A stretch of 64,000 nt of DNA from Chryseobacterium sp. W4I1 (GTDB lineage Bacteria > Bacteroidota > Bacteroidia > Flavobacteriales > Weeksellaceae), in assembly GCF_030816115.1 (NCBI RefSeq), contig NZ_JAUSXQ010000001.1:744001-808000 (forward strand), in the 5' to 3' direction. Below the pieces are notes generated by a model that was not told where the DNA came from, made no database searches, and was given only the letters and a program-made list of their open reading frames with translations. This document shows positions 17,306 to 27,806 of this stretch, one piece after another (the first letter of the stretch is position 1; each line of letters begins with the position of its first letter). The translations under genes and the position numbers were made by a program.

Positions 17306-17692
17306 ATGACAGAAAACGAACTATCCTACAAGATAATAGGAGCAGCAATAGAAGTTCACAAAAATCTAGGAGTCGGATTGTTGGAAAATGCTTATGAAAC
17401 TGCGCTGGCTTATGAATTGAAAATACTTGGATTGGATGTGAAGCAACAAGTTTCCTTACCTTTAAAGTATAAAGAAATTACAGTAGAAAACGCCTATAGA
17501 ATTGACTTAATTATAGAAAATAAGGTTATTATTGAAGTAAAATCTGTTCTGGAGCTGAATCCTGTTTTTTATTCCCAGGTTTTAACCTATCTGAAGCTAG
17601 CTAACCTAAATTTAGGGCTACTGATAAATTTTAACAGTGAACTTATTAAATACGGAATTCACAGAATTGTAAACAAACTTATTAATGAATAG
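17306..17692 (+). CDS. GxxExxY protein (PD-(D/E)XK-like)
   Basis: A 128-residue member of the GxxExxY family. The name-giving motif is GLLENAY (about residues 24-30). A nuclease-like core follows: D69 in RIDLIIEN and the E-x-K in IIEVKS, the layout of PD-(D/E)XK folds. Activity is not established for the family, which is very frequent in environmental Bacteroidota and often lies among repeats, as here. Its last 8 nt overlap the start of the beta-mannosidase gene, giving translational coupling, though the functions look unrelated. Confidence 0.82.
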   Translation: MTENELSYKIIGAAIEVHKNLGVGLLENAYETALAYELKILGLDVKQQVSLPLKYKEITVENAYRIDLIIENKVIIEVKSVLELNPVFYSQVLTYLKLANLNLGLLINFNSELIKYGIHRIVNKLINE

Positions 17693-20168
17693 ATCTATCC
17701 TTTTTGCTTTCCTTTTTATTCAGAGTATCATGGGTGCACAGATTACGGAACGAAGTTTGTCTTCGGAAAAATGGCAGTTCAAAAATACAAAAGAACAGCA
17801 ATGGCTGCCTGCAAGAATTCCTGGTACTGTACATCTTGATCTGATGAATAATAAAATGATTCCGGATCCTTTCAAAGATGAGAATGAGAAAAAAGTACAG
17901 TGGATAGAAAACGAAGACTGGGAGTACCAAACCACTTTTCAAGTATTATCAAAAGAACTGGAAAACGATCAGATAGACCTTGTTTTTAACGGCCTTGATA
18001 CCTTTTCAGAAATTTACCTGAACGGAAAGCTGCTGAAAAAAATAGACAATATGTTCAGGAAATGGGAAATTCCTGTAAAAGACTTTTTGAAAGAAGGAAA
18101 TAATGAATTAAAAATTAAATTCAGATCGGCAGTAAATGAAGGGAAAGAACTGGCAAAGAAAGTTCCTTTTACCACTCCCGAATCACCGAGAAGTTTTGTC
18201 AGAAAAGCCCAGTATCAGTTTGGATGGGATTGGGGACCAAGATTGGTGACTGCCGGAATATGGAAAGACATACAATTAAAACTCTGGAATTTGGCTAAAA
18301 TCCAGAACGTTAAATATCATCAGATTTCTTCTGAGAATGGTTTGAATCTTAAATTTGAGATACAAATCGATACACAGAATCCTGGGGATTATGTGCTGAA
18401 TATTAATAAATTAAATAAAAAAGTTTACCTTAAAAAAGGTCTCAATAGAATAAGTATTCCATACGGAACAGACGGATTAAAACTTTGGCAGCCCAATGGC
18501 TGGGGAGATGCCCATCTTTATGATTTTAAAATTGAACTATTTAAAGATAAGAGATCATTGGATCAGGAAAATATAAAAGTCGGACTCAGAACTGTGGAAT
18601 TGGTTCAGGAAAAAGATGCAGCAGGAAAATCCTTCTATTTTAAAGTCAATGGAAAGCCACTCTATGCAAAGGGAGCCAACTGGATTCCTTCCGACAGCTT
18701 TTCACCCAGAATAGCTAAAGAAAAATATCAAAAGTTGATCAAGGACGCCAAAGATGCTAATATGAATATGATCCGTGTCTGGGGCGGTGGCATCTACGAA
18801 GATGATGAATTCTACAAAGCCTGTGACGAAAACGGTATTTTGGTCTGGCAGGATTTCATGTTTGCAGGAAGTTTTTATCCAGCTGATGAAGATTTTTTAA
18901 ATAACGTAAAAGAAGAAGTAAAAGATCAGATTAACAGGCTTCAGAATCATCCTTCCATTGCTTTATGGTGTGGAAATAACGAAATTGATGAAGCTATTGT
19001 TAACTGGGGTTATCAGAAACAGTTCAAATACTCAAAAGAAGATTCCCTCCAAGTTTGGAAAGACTATAAAAAACTCTTCCACGAACTTATTCCAAATACA
19101 TTGTGGGAAAGCCTTACTTCCGATAAAAATATCTATTGGCCCAGCTCACCATCTATCGGCTGGGGACACAAAGAAAGTCTCACAGAAGGAGATTCCCATT
19201 ATTGGGGAGTCTGGTGGGGAGAACAACCCTTTGAAATATATAATGAAAAAGTTGGCCGCTTCATGTCAGAATATGGTTTTCAGGGTATGCCAAGCCTGGA
19301 AGCTGTGAAATCTATGTTTTCCGGGACTCCCGATCTCAATCTTCAGAATCCTGTCATAAAAGCCCATGAAAAGAATACAAGAGGCTGGGAGATCATCAGT
19401 GAATACATGAAAAGAGATTACAAAGTCCCAACAGACTTTATACAATATAATTACATTTCCCAGCTGCTTCAGTCCCGTGGGATGAGAATCGCTGTTGAAG
19501 CCCACCGCCGTTCAAAACCCTACAATATGGGAACCTTATACTGGCAGCTCAACGACTGCTGGCCGGTTGTTTCCTGGTCATCCATTGATTATCTGGGAAA
19601 CTGGAAAGCTTTGCATTACCAGATGAAAAGAAGCTTTGAGCAACAGGTTATTTTAACAGAAGAAAAAGAAGGTGTTTTAAACTTCTACGCTGTTAATGAC
19701 GGATTGAACATATTCAGTGATGTTAATTTAGAGCTACAGACAATAAATTTTGACGGTCAGATTTTAAAAGAGTTTAAGGCTGTTTCAAAAGAAAAAAAAT
19801 TGGAAAGTATTTTGAAATTTGATCCCATACAAATGGCTACTTTAGTTTCTGATTCTGATAAAAATAAAGTCTTCCTACAGCTTACGCTTAAAGATGGCAG
19901 CGGGAAAATAATTGCTGTCAATCAACATTTCTTTTCAAAGCCTAAAGATCTTCAGTTGCCAAAGCCTGATATTAAGATTAAAAAAATCTCAGCAGATGAG
20001 GTTGAAATCTCTACAGATGTTTTGGCAAAAGATATTTATCTGATGGGAGATACCCAGTTCAATGATAACTTCTTTGACCTGCTTCCCAATACCTCAAAAA
20101 AGATCAAGCTTTCAAAACCCTTAGGAAATATTAACGTAATGAGTCTTTGGGATACATTGAAAAATTAA
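17685..20168 (+). CDS. Secreted beta-mannosidase, GH2
   Basis: An 827-residue exo-beta-mannosidase that hydrolyses terminal beta-mannose, including the Man-beta-GlcNAc core of N-glycans. The signal peptide is residues 1-19 (ending MGAQ). The sugar-binding jelly-roll (20-190), Ig-like domain (190-300) and TIM barrel (about 300-620) follow the GH2 order. The acid/base E433 is in CGNNEIDEA and the nucleophile E529 in SEYGFQGMP. C-terminal beta domains complete the protein. It overlaps the GxxExxY gene by 8 nt. Confidence 0.92.
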   Translation: MNRSILFAFLFIQSIMGAQITERSLSSEKWQFKNTKEQQWLPARIPGTVHLDLMNNKMIPDPFKDENEKKVQWIENEDWEYQTTFQVLSKELENDQIDLVFNGLDTFSEIYLNGKLLKKIDNMFRKWEIPVKDFLKEGNNELKIKFRSAVNEGKELAKKVPFTTPESPRSFVRKAQYQFGWDWGPRLVTAGIWKDIQLKLWNLAKIQNVKYHQISSENGLNLKFEIQIDTQNPGDYVLNINKLNKKVYLKKGLNRISIPYGTDGLKLWQPNGWGDAHLYDFKIELFKDKRSLDQENIKVGLRTVELVQEKDAAGKSFYFKVNGKPLYAKGANWIPSDSFSPRIAKEKYQKLIKDAKDANMNMIRVWGGGIYEDDEFYKACDENGILVWQDFMFAGSFYPADEDFLNNVKEEVKDQINRLQNHPSIALWCGNNEIDEAIVNWGYQKQFKYSKEDSLQVWKDYKKLFHELIPNTLWESLTSDKNIYWPSSPSIGWGHKESLTEGDSHYWGVWWGEQPFEIYNEKVGRFMSEYGFQGMPSLEAVKSMFSGTPDLNLQNPVIKAHEKNTRGWEIISEYMKRDYKVPTDFIQYNYISQLLQSRGMRIAVEAHRRSKPYNMGTLYWQLNDCWPVVSWSSIDYLGNWKALHYQMKRSFEQQVILTEEKEGVLNFYAVNDGLNIFSDVNLELQTINFDGQILKEFKAVSKEKKLESILKFDPIQMATLVSDSDKNKVFLQLTLKDGSGKIIAVNQHFFSKPKDLQLPKPDIKIKKISADEVEISTDVLAKDIYLMGDTQFNDNFFDLLPNTSKKIKLSKPLGNINVMSLWDTLKN

Positions 20169-20245
20169 AAACTGTTGAATCTATAAAATTTTAAGATCAT
20201 AACTGAAAAATCAGCCGTAACTTTATACTTTATTTTTTTAATATT

Positions 20246-21154
20246 ATGGTGAATTTTGTTCTGATTGCGGTGTGTATTATTGCAGGAATGGTATTCAAAG
20301 CAACAAAATCTATCCATCCCGATGCTCACAAAGGCATCAATACCTGGATTCTTTACCTTGCCATGCCCGCGGTTTCCTTTAAATACCTGCCAAAAGTAAA
20401 ATGGTCAGCAGAAATGCTGTTCCCGATTGCCGCTACCTTTCTGATTTCTGTTTTCTGCTTTTTCTTTATGATGTTTTACAGTAAAAGTAAAGGCTATTCA
20501 AGACGGTCCAGAAGCACATTAGAACTCACGAGCGGTTACAGTAATACATCTTTTATCGGGTTTCCCCTGATCAGTGCTTTTTATGGCGAAAGCCTTTTAA
20601 GTATAGCCATTATCTGCGATCAGACCATGTTCTTTGCTCTTTCTACATTGGGAATCATAGCAGCCGTGAAAGGAGGAAGCAAATCCGGAAAAGTAAGTGC
20701 TGTATTTATTCTTAAAAGATTAGTCAGTTTTCCACCGCTAATTGGCTGTATTGCAGCCTTAGTATTATCTCAGTTTATTGATTTTACCGCTGCAGAACCG
20801 TTTTTTGATAAACTCGCAGCAACCGTAAGCCCATTGGCTTTATTTTCTGTAGGTCTCCAGCTCAAATTCAACGGATGGAAAAAATTGATTCCTCAGATGT
20901 CAGCTTCCATGTTTTATAAACTGATCCTGGCTCCGGCAATTGTTCTTGGATTGGCTTTGCTTCTCAATATAAAAGGAGATATTGCAAAAATTACCATATT
21001 TGAAGCCGCAATGCCGACTGTTGTTACCTCAAGTATTATTGCAGAACAGTTCAGACTGAACACCAGACTTACCAACCTGATAGTTGGCCTCAGTATTATT
21101 GTTGGATTCCTCACTTCTGCCGTTTGGTATCAGATTATCGAATGGTTTTTCTAA
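20246..21154 (+). CDS. AEC-family transporter
   Basis: A 302-residue inner-membrane protein of the auxin efflux carrier/malate permease superfamily with about ten helices in two inverted halves. The family motifs SGYSNTSFIGFPLI (about 92-105) and the late EAAMPTVVTSSI are visible. Substrates in bacteria include malate, malonate and other organic anions; none can be assigned here. It is monocistronic. A -7-like box TAACTTTA is at 20218-20225. Confidence 0.87.
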   Translation: MVNFVLIAVCIIAGMVFKATKSIHPDAHKGINTWILYLAMPAVSFKYLPKVKWSAEMLFPIAATFLISVFCFFFMMFYSKSKGYSRRSRSTLELTSGYSNTSFIGFPLISAFYGESLLSIAIICDQTMFFALSTLGIIAAVKGGSKSGKVSAVFILKRLVSFPPLIGCIAALVLSQFIDFTAAEPFFDKLAATVSPLALFSVGLQLKFNGWKKLIPQMSASMFYKLILAPAIVLGLALLLNIKGDIAKITIFEAAMPTVVTSSIIAEQFRLNTRLTNLIVGLSIIVGFLTSAVWYQIIEWFF

Positions 21155-21714
21155 ATTTATTATTCTCAGAGTTAGAACTGTCATTCAGAGCGAAGCGAAA
21201 GAATCTCAAAAAGGCAGTTGTATTCTAGTTTTTATGCAAAGCTATATCTTAAAGCTCCATATTTTAACATTGATCTGATGAAGCAAACACCTTAACCATA
21301 TAGCTTAATAATGGCGTAGCCACATCTTGCCTCCTTAAATCAAGAAATCCTAAATCAGACCTTTGCGTGTAAAAACTATAGTGATACAAAAAAATGATTT
21401 ATATACAGAGAATAATCTCTCGCAGATTGGCGGATCTGGCAGATGTTTGCGTTATTTTTTATATGCTTTATCAGTTCAATCTACGAGATATTTTTAGTCA
21501 ACAGTACTATGCAGATTACTGGATGAAAAATTCTATTCAATAGGAACGGGCTTTAGCCCGTTTGACTTTGAATAATAGGTAAATGGCTTTAGCCAAAATT
21601 TAAATTTATCCGGTATAACGGCCATTGCATCTCCTCGTAATGACAGAAGACAATCTCAACAAAAAATTGCAGTTCTCTAAAGAAAAATCTAATTTTACAT
21701 TTTAAAAATTTCCC
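21155..21714. other. 560-bp intergenic region with fragments of dispersed repeats
   Basis: No gene is seen. Near 21190 is GAGCGAAGCGAAAGAATCTC, related to the inverted repeat at 38777-38879. Near 21419 is TCTCGCAGATTGGCGGATC, related to 7312 and 37093-37105. At 21545-21563 is the hairpin AACGGGCTTTAGCCCGTTT, followed by the smaller TGGCTTTAGCCA at 21584-21595; this pair recurs at 55793-55860. It looks like a landing zone for small repeats. Confidence 0.6.
21545..21595. repeat. GGGCTTTAGCCC palindromic repeat, copy 1
   Basis: A hairpin AACGGGCTTTAGCCCGTTT is followed 20 nt later by the shorter hairpin TGGCTTTAGCCA. The same two-hairpin order is seen at 55793-55860. Confidence 0.7.
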
Positions 21715-24162
21715 TTGCTGTACGCCCAAATTGTTTTACCCCTTAATTTAAAAGGATCTTTCACTTACAAAGTTCCTGAAGAACTGATATCTGTAATTCA
21801 GATTGGAATGCGGGTTTTGGTGCCGTTTGGGGGAAAGAAAATCTATACGGGAATCGTTTTTGAACTTCATGATAATGCTCCGGAAAGTTTTGTAGCCAAA
21901 GAAGTGATCAGTATTTTGGATGACAAACCCATACTTCCGGAAGAGCAGATCAGCTTCTGGAACTGGCTTTCAGAATATTACCTTTGTGGACTTGGAGAAA
22001 TCTACCGTTTTGCATTTCCTTCTTCTTTAAAACTGGAAAGTGAAACCTATCTGAAATTAAAACCCAATATAACGGTTGATTTTGAGAATCTGGATGTCAA
22101 TGAAATGTATCTTATTCAGGCATTGGAAGTACGCCAGCTGATCAACCTTACCGATATTGAGGCATTTATTCCTAAAAAGGATATCATCAAAACAATCAAT
22201 TCTCTGATCGATCTGCAGTATATTGAAATAGACGAAAAAATAGCTGAAAAATATAAAGCTAAGGAAGTAGCCTATGTAAAAATCAATGATGAGGTTTTGA
22301 AAAATCAGAACCTTGCCGATATTCTTATAAAATTGAACAGGGCTTCAAAACAAAAAGACCTTTTCCTGGCCATTTTGGAAAAACAGACAGAACATCCTGA
22401 AACTCCCATTAAAAAAGCAGATCTTTTTGAAGACGGATATTTTGGAAGCTCCCATTTTAAGGCACTTGCAGATAAAAATCTTGTCGAAGAATATCACATG
22501 CAGAAAGACAGGATCGAAAGCTATGAAGGCGAAATTGAAGAACTTGAAGAACTTTCCGAACAGCAGAAGGAAGCTAAAACAGAGATTGATGAAGCTTTTG
22601 AAGAAGGAAAGAACGTGTTGTTGCACGGGGTAACCTCTTCGGGAAAGACCCATATTTATTTAGAGAAAATTGAAGAATGTATTCAGGAAGGGAAAAATGT
22701 CCTGTTCCTGCTTCCGGAAATTTCTCTGACGAAGCAGATTACCCAAAGATTAGAAAAAAAATACGGCAGACAGCTCGGTTTCTATCATCAGAAATTAACC
22801 GATTTTGAAAGAGTGGAAGTCTGGAGAAGGATCAAACAGAATGATATTAAAGTTCTCATAGGAACACGTAATGCTCTGTTTCTACCTTTTCAGGATCTCG
22901 GACTTATCATTGTAGATGAAGAGCATGATTCTGCCTATAGGCCCAGAGAAGCTTCGCCTTATTTCAATGCAAAAGATGCCGCCTTGGTCATGGGGAATTT
23001 TTACGGAGCCGGAGTGATTCTCGGATCCGCCACCCCTTCTGTGGAAAGCTATTACAACGCCAGAAAAGATAAAATAAAATATATTTTCCTGAACGAAAGG
23101 TTTGGGGATGTGAAACTGCCGGAATACGAATTGATCAATTTTAAGGAGGCTCAGGAATCCAAGAAAGTCTCAGGGAACTTCTCTTTACATTTAATTGATG
23201 AGATCAAAAAAACACTGGACGAGAAAAATCAGGCCATTGTGCTTCATAACCGCCGGGGTTATGCCAATGTTATAGAATGCGAAAGCTGTGGCTATGTCAA
23301 TTACTGCTCAAACTGTGATGTCGTAATGACGTATCATAAGGCTGCCAATGAGATGAAATGTCACTATTGCGGCCAGCGGGCATCAAAACCGAGAAGCTGC
23401 CCGAAATGCCAGTCAGAAAACCTCAATGAAAGAGGAGTAGGTGTAGAGCAGATTCATGAAGAAGTATCCAAATTGTTTCCTGATCATGAAGTAGACAGGA
23501 TGGATGTAGACTCTATGCGTAAGAAATTTGCGTATGAAAAACTGTACGAAAAAATAGAAGACCGGGAAACAGACATTATTGTGGGAACGCAGATGATCTC
23601 CAAAGGGCTTGATTTTGATCATATAGAACTGGTTACCATTCCTAAAGCCGATTCTCTGCTCTATGTACAGGATTTCAGGGCCGAAGAAAGAGCTTATCAG
23701 CTGATCACGCAGGTTTCAGGGAGAGCGGGAAGAGTTTCAGGGAAAGGGAAAATTCTCATTCAGACCTATAATCCGGAACATTCCGTTTTCCAGCTTATTA
23801 AAATGAATAATCCTGCAAAGGTTTATAAATATATTCTTACCGAACGTCAGAAATTCCACTATCCGCCGTTCACAAAACTCATCATGATTGAGCTGAAACA
23901 CAGGAAAGAAGATAAAGTGAACCGGGCTTCCCAGTTTTTAGGCTCTATTTTACGAAAATATCTTCCAGAAGAATGTGTTTTAGGACCCGAAAGAGCTCAG
24001 ATTGCAAGACTGAATAATTTATACCAGTTTCAAATTATGCTCAAGCTTCCCCGCGGGAAAAAATATGATGAATTCAAGAAAATGGTTTTGCTGAGTTTGA
24101 ATGAATTTGATGAAATCACTGCTTATCAAAGTATTAAAAAAGACGTTTTTGTGGATTTTTAA
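21715..24162 (+). CDS. priA: Primosomal protein N' (replication restart helicase PriA)
   Basis: An 815-residue superfamily 2 helicase that reloads the replisome at stalled forks. It has an N-terminal DNA-binding domain (1-100), Walker A GVTSSGKTHIY (near 304), the DEEH box IIVDEEHDSAY (near 400) and the zinc-binding insertion with eight cysteines (CESCGYVNYCSNC ... CHYCG ... CPKC, about 522-565). The helicase C domain follows. The start is TTG, preceded by no nearby in-frame ATG, and the following residues LYAQIVLPLNLKG match normal PriA N-termini. Length is normal. Confidence 0.94.
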   Translation: MLYAQIVLPLNLKGSFTYKVPEELISVIQIGMRVLVPFGGKKIYTGIVFELHDNAPESFVAKEVISILDDKPILPEEQISFWNWLSEYYLCGLGEIYRFAFPSSLKLESETYLKLKPNITVDFENLDVNEMYLIQALEVRQLINLTDIEAFIPKKDIIKTINSLIDLQYIEIDEKIAEKYKAKEVAYVKINDEVLKNQNLADILIKLNRASKQKDLFLAILEKQTEHPETPIKKADLFEDGYFGSSHFKALADKNLVEEYHMQKDRIESYEGEIEELEELSEQQKEAKTEIDEAFEEGKNVLLHGVTSSGKTHIYLEKIEECIQEGKNVLFLLPEISLTKQITQRLEKKYGRQLGFYHQKLTDFERVEVWRRIKQNDIKVLIGTRNALFLPFQDLGLIIVDEEHDSAYRPREASPYFNAKDAALVMGNFYGAGVILGSATPSVESYYNARKDKIKYIFLNERFGDVKLPEYELINFKEAQESKKVSGNFSLHLIDEIKKTLDEKNQAIVLHNRRGYANVIECESCGYVNYCSNCDVVMTYHKAANEMKCHYCGQRASKPRSCPKCQSENLNERGVGVEQIHEEVSKLFPDHEVDRMDVDSMRKKFAYEKLYEKIEDRETDIIVGTQMISKGLDFDHIELVTIPKADSLLYVQDFRAEERAYQLITQVSGRAGRVSGKGKILIQTYNPEHSVFQLIKMNNPAKVYKYILTERQKFHYPPFTKLIMIELKHRKEDKVNRASQFLGSILRKYLPEECVLGPERAQIARLNNLYQFQIMLKLPRGKKYDEFKKMVLLSLNEFDEITAYQSIKKDVFVDF

Positions 24163-24227
24163 CTTTTTTTAACAAACTTTACGGTCTTTTATAAGACCTC
24201 CGTAGCCCTTTTTCTCACAATAATTTC

Positions 24228-24235
24228 TACTTTTG
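24228..24235 (+). promoter_or_regulatory. -7 box of the PBP4 gene
   Basis: TACTTTTG is a perfect TAnnTTTG box about 90 nt before the ATG at 24323. No TTG is found at the ideal -33 distance. Confidence 0.5.
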
Positions 24236-24322
24236 GTCGTTGATTAAGTGTTTGGCTCTTTAACTTATGATTTAACTTATCATTTTTTACAGTGTCCAAC
24301 TATGGTAAACAAAAAAAGATAG

Positions 24323-25792
24323 ATGGTAAATTACAGAAAATATATTTCAAGCGTAGCGGTATTGGCTTCTGGGTTTTTCCTTGCTCAATCTACCGTTTCT
24401 ACCGTTCTTTACTCACAGGCTTACGATAATCAAAAAAACACTTTGAATCTGCCTTCTCCCATTACTTCGGTGGCGGAGAAAACGATGTTGTCGGCCAAAG
24501 AACTAGTAGACATTAATGTAAACACAATGATGGCGGATCCTGTGCTGAAAAATGCAACCTGGGGATTCGTAGTGTACGACCCGAAAACGAAGAAAGTGAT
24601 CTCTTCGTACAATGAAAATACTCCCTTAGTTCCCGCTTCCACTACAAAATTATTAACAACGGAAACAGCATTGAACCTTTTAGGTGAAAACTACCGTTGG
24701 ATGACCCAGCTGGAATATTCAGGGACTATAGATGAGAATGGAACTTTAAACGGAAATTTATATGTTGTAGGCAGCGGCGACCCTTCACTGGGAACCAATA
24801 AGGCGGGAGCCTGGTCTTACAGAGATATTATTTCAGACTTCATGAGCGGACTTTCCCGCGAAGGTATCAGAAAGGTAAATGGTGATATTATCATTCAGAC
24901 AGCGCTTTTCAAAGGCAATATTACAAGGCTTCCGGAAAATGTTGTATGGCTTGAAAATAATAATTACTACTTACCTGTAGGAACTACCCGCGAAATTGAT
25001 CCTGCCAACGAAAAGCTGATCGTAAAAAAATCAGGAACAGCTTCTGATAAAAAATACTTCTACGTTTCTCCTTATGCCAATCAGATGGTATACGCTGAAA
25101 AATACAACGGAGACGGTATTTTAACCACCAAGCTTCCTGATGCTCCGGCTTATCTTGCCAATACTTTCAGAACAACTTTGGTAAAAAGCGGAATTGGCGT
25201 TACCGGAAAAGTAACTCCTAAAATGACGGATGCAGCTCCGGAAAGCAGAAAACTGGTTGCAGCGTATAAATCTCCTACATTGGGTGATATTATATTCTAC
25301 ACCAATCAGCACAGTGATAATTCCCTGGCAGAAGCCTTGCTGAAAACGGTAGGTTTCCAGAAAATGGGTGATCAGACCTCGGAATCCGGAAGAATCGTGG
25401 TAACTAACCACCTGAAAGAAGAAAGTTTTGATATGATGGGTCTTAATTATATAGACGGAAGCGGACTTTCAAGAAGTAATAATGTAACCCCAATTTCTCA
25501 GGTGAAGTTTTTAACTTCTTTGATGGATGAAAAATATTACAAAACCTATTTCACTTCACTGCCGGTAGGCGGACAGTCCGGAACCCTGAAAAGAATGTTT
25601 ATTGGTGCCGGGAACGGACAGGTTTTTGCTAAAACAGGAACTTTAAACAAAGTGAAAACATTAGCGGGTTACCTGAAAACCAATTCCGGAAAAACGCTTG
25701 TATTTTCTTTAATGGTAAACAATTATTCAGGATCTGTAGATATGGTGAAAAAAAGAATGGAAAAAATTCTTGAGCCAGCTCTGGATCTGTAA
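24323..25792 (+). CDS. dacB: D-alanyl-D-alanine carboxypeptidase/endopeptidase (PBP4 type)
   Basis: A 489-residue periplasmic class C penicillin-binding protein of peptidase family S13, trimming and cutting peptidoglycan cross-links. The signal peptide covers about residues 1-22. The three active-site motifs are S106-T-T-K (in PASTTKLLT), S331-D-N (in QHSDNSLAE) and K437-T-G (in FAKTGTLNK). The spacing of about 225 residues between the first two is the large S13 insertion. It is monocistronic, with its own promoter and a terminator behind. Confidence 0.92.
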   Translation: MVNYRKYISSVAVLASGFFLAQSTVSTVLYSQAYDNQKNTLNLPSPITSVAEKTMLSAKELVDINVNTMMADPVLKNATWGFVVYDPKTKKVISSYNENTPLVPASTTKLLTTETALNLLGENYRWMTQLEYSGTIDENGTLNGNLYVVGSGDPSLGTNKAGAWSYRDIISDFMSGLSREGIRKVNGDIIIQTALFKGNITRLPENVVWLENNNYYLPVGTTREIDPANEKLIVKKSGTASDKKYFYVSPYANQMVYAEKYNGDGILTTKLPDAPAYLANTFRTTLVKSGIGVTGKVTPKMTDAAPESRKLVAAYKSPTLGDIIFYTNQHSDNSLAEALLKTVGFQKMGDQTSESGRIVVTNHLKEESFDMMGLNYIDGSGLSRSNNVTPISQVKFLTSLMDEKYYKTYFTSLPVGGQSGTLKRMFIGAGNGQVFAKTGTLNKVKTLAGYLKTNSGKTLVFSLMVNNYSGSVDMVKKRMEKILEPALDL

Positions 25793-25816
25793 GAAAATAT
25801 TTAATTTAACTTTATA

Positions 25817-25850
25817 AAAACCTTTTAATCAATGATTAGAAGGTTTTTTT
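25817..25850 (+). terminator. Terminator after the PBP4 gene
   Basis: A stem AAAACCTT...TAATCA/TGATTA...AAGGTTTT with a run of eight T. A close copy lies at 27999-28030, before the second M1 gene. Confidence 0.85.
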
Positions 25851-25858
25851 TATCTTTG
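25851..25858 (+). promoter_or_regulatory. -7 box of the first M1 peptidase gene
   Basis: TATCTTTG, a perfect TAnnTTTG, begins at the base after the terminator T-run and 30 nt before the ATG. Confidence 0.6.
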
Positions 25859-25880
25859 GTTATAGCTAAATAACCTGAGT

Positions 25881-27806
25881 ATGAGAAAATTTTATCTTTT
25901 AATGCTGGGCTTTCTGATCTCCCAGCAATTTTACAGTCAGACACCGGATGAAAATATTGAAATGAAGGGGCTCATTGCAAAAGAAATGAATGCTTTTACG
26001 AAAAAAATGATCACCTATAATATCAATCCCAATACCCTGAACTATAATCTGCAGTATCAGAGAATGGATGTTACTCTGGATCCTGCGGTCTATCATATTT
26101 CAGGTTCGGTGACTTCCCATTTTAAGCCCAATCAAAATATGGCAAGCATTTATTTTGATCTTTCTGATCTTCTGGTTGTTTCCCAGGTTCAGTATCATGG
26201 CACTGATCTCACATTCCAGCAGCTTCCTACAAAAGAGATTAAAATAGATTTTCCTGCTTCAATTGCTGCCAATACGCTGGATTCATTAACGATCCATTAT
26301 TCAGGTGCTCCGTTAGCAGGAAATGCTTTTTCTACCTCACTTCAAAGTGGAGTTCCTATTCTTTGTACATTAAGTGAACCTTATGGTGCGCAGGAATGGT
26401 TCCCTACAAAACAAAGTATGAATGATAAGATGGAAAGATTTGATTTTAAAATAACCACCCCTTCACAATATAATGTAGCGGCCAATGGAAAGCTGATGTC
26501 TGAAACCCTGCTTCCCGGCAGTCAGAAACTAACCTTCTGGCGGACGGCTTATCCCACTGCCGCTTATCTGATTGCAGTTGCTATTACCAATTTTATAAAA
26601 CTCAATGATACCATGGGAAGCCCGCCATTTCCCTTTGTGAATTATATATATCCATCGACTAACGCTGACCCGGTAAGCATGGCTAATATAGAATGGACTA
26701 AAGATGTGATGAATACTTTCGAGACCTATTTTGGTCCTTATCCATTCCGTAATGAAAAATATGGCCACATGCAGTTTAAATTCGGGGGAGGGATGGAGCA
26801 CCAGACGATGACATCCGTGGGAAGCTGGAGTAAAGGTCTTATTGCCCACGAACTTGCCCATCAGTGGTTCGGAGATAAAGTGACGTGCGGGACATGGAAT
26901 GATATCTGGCTGAATGAAGGTTTTGCTACTTTTGGGGCTATTCTGGCCAATGAGAAATTGCTCATGACCCATACTGAATTCAAAGATTTTATGTTGAGCG
27001 AGATCAATAATATTACTTCTGCTTCCGATGGTTCTACCTACGTTCCGGATGCTGAACTTTCCAATGTAAGCAGGATCTTCAACAACAGGCTTACATATGC
27101 TAAAGGTGCTTATATTTTGAGAATGATCAAGTGGATTCTTGGGGATACTGTCTTCTATCAGGCATTAAAAGATTATCATGCAAGACCTAATTTAGCTTAT
27201 AATTACACAAGAACTTCAGATTTTAATGTGTCGCTGCTGCAATCCACAGGAAAAGACTTTACAGGATTTTTCAATGACTGGCTGTACGGTGAAGGTTATC
27301 CTTCCTATGTTACAAAATGGAAACAGACCGGAAATCAGATCCTTTTTAAAGTTTCCCAGACCCAGAGTCATCCTTCTGTAAGCTTTTTTGAAATGCTGCT
27401 GCCCATCAAAGTGAACGGAACCGGAGGCGAAACTGCTTATTTTGTCTTGAATCACACTTCTGATAATCAATATTTTCTTGAAAATGTTTCATTTCCTGTG
27501 GCTAGTGTTGAATTCAATTATGAGTACCAGATTCTCGAGAAAAACTCTACGGTTCTTCAGGATAATACATTAAGCGTATCTTCTGTGGATAAGGAAGATT
27601 TTGCATTATATCCAAATCCTGCCCAAAACGAGTTGTATCTGAAAGGAATGAATAAATCTGCAGCGTATTCAATTCATGCTGCAGATGGAAAGCTGGTAAG
27701 AAGAGGTGTATATCAGCCGGGAAGAACTATCGGAATCTCTGAACTGGTTCCCGGGACCTATATTTTTACCGTTAATAATCAAAAAATAAAGTTTATTAAA
27801 TATTAA
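25881..27806 (+). CDS. M1-family metallopeptidase with T9SS sorting domain, copy 1
   Basis: A 641-residue secreted zinc aminopeptidase of the M1 family. The signal peptide is residues 1-19. The N-terminal beta domain (about 40-225) precedes the substrate motif GGMEHQ (GAMEN position, near 300) and the zinc site H323-E-L-A-H with the third ligand E about 346 in WLNEGFATF. A type A T9SS C-terminal domain (about 565-641, starting FALYPNPAQNELYLKG) targets it to the cell surface or medium. It is paired with a paralogue 250 nt downstream, about 70-75% identical by eye. Confidence 0.92.
   Translation: MRKFYLLMLGFLISQQFYSQTPDENIEMKGLIAKEMNAFTKKMITYNINPNTLNYNLQYQRMDVTLDPAVYHISGSVTSHFKPNQNMASIYFDLSDLLVVSQVQYHGTDLTFQQLPTKEIKIDFPASIAANTLDSLTIHYSGAPLAGNAFSTSLQSGVPILCTLSEPYGAQEWFPTKQSMNDKMERFDFKITTPSQYNVAANGKLMSETLLPGSQKLTFWRTAYPTAAYLIAVAITNFIKLNDTMGSPPFPFVNYIYPSTNADPVSMANIEWTKDVMNTFETYFGPYPFRNEKYGHMQFKFGGGMEHQTMTSVGSWSKGLIAHELAHQWFGDKVTCGTWNDIWLNEGFATFGAILANEKLLMTHTEFKDFMLSEINNITSASDGSTYVPDAELSNVSRIFNNRLTYAKGAYILRMIKWILGDTVFYQALKDYHARPNLAYNYTRTSDFNVSLLQSTGKDFTGFFNDWLYGEGYPSYVTKWKQTGNQILFKVSQTQSHPSVSFFEMLLPIKVNGTGGETAYFVLNHTSDNQYFLENVSFPVASVEFNYEYQILEKNSTVLQDNTLSVSSVDKEDFALYPNPAQNELYLKGMNKSAAYSIHAADGKLVRRGVYQPGRTIGISELVPGTYIFTVNNQKIKFIKY

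Noticed and set aside
24182..24197. Short hairpin GGTCTT-TTAT-AAGACC as priA terminator
   Set aside because: A six-pair stem without a following T-run; too weak to list.
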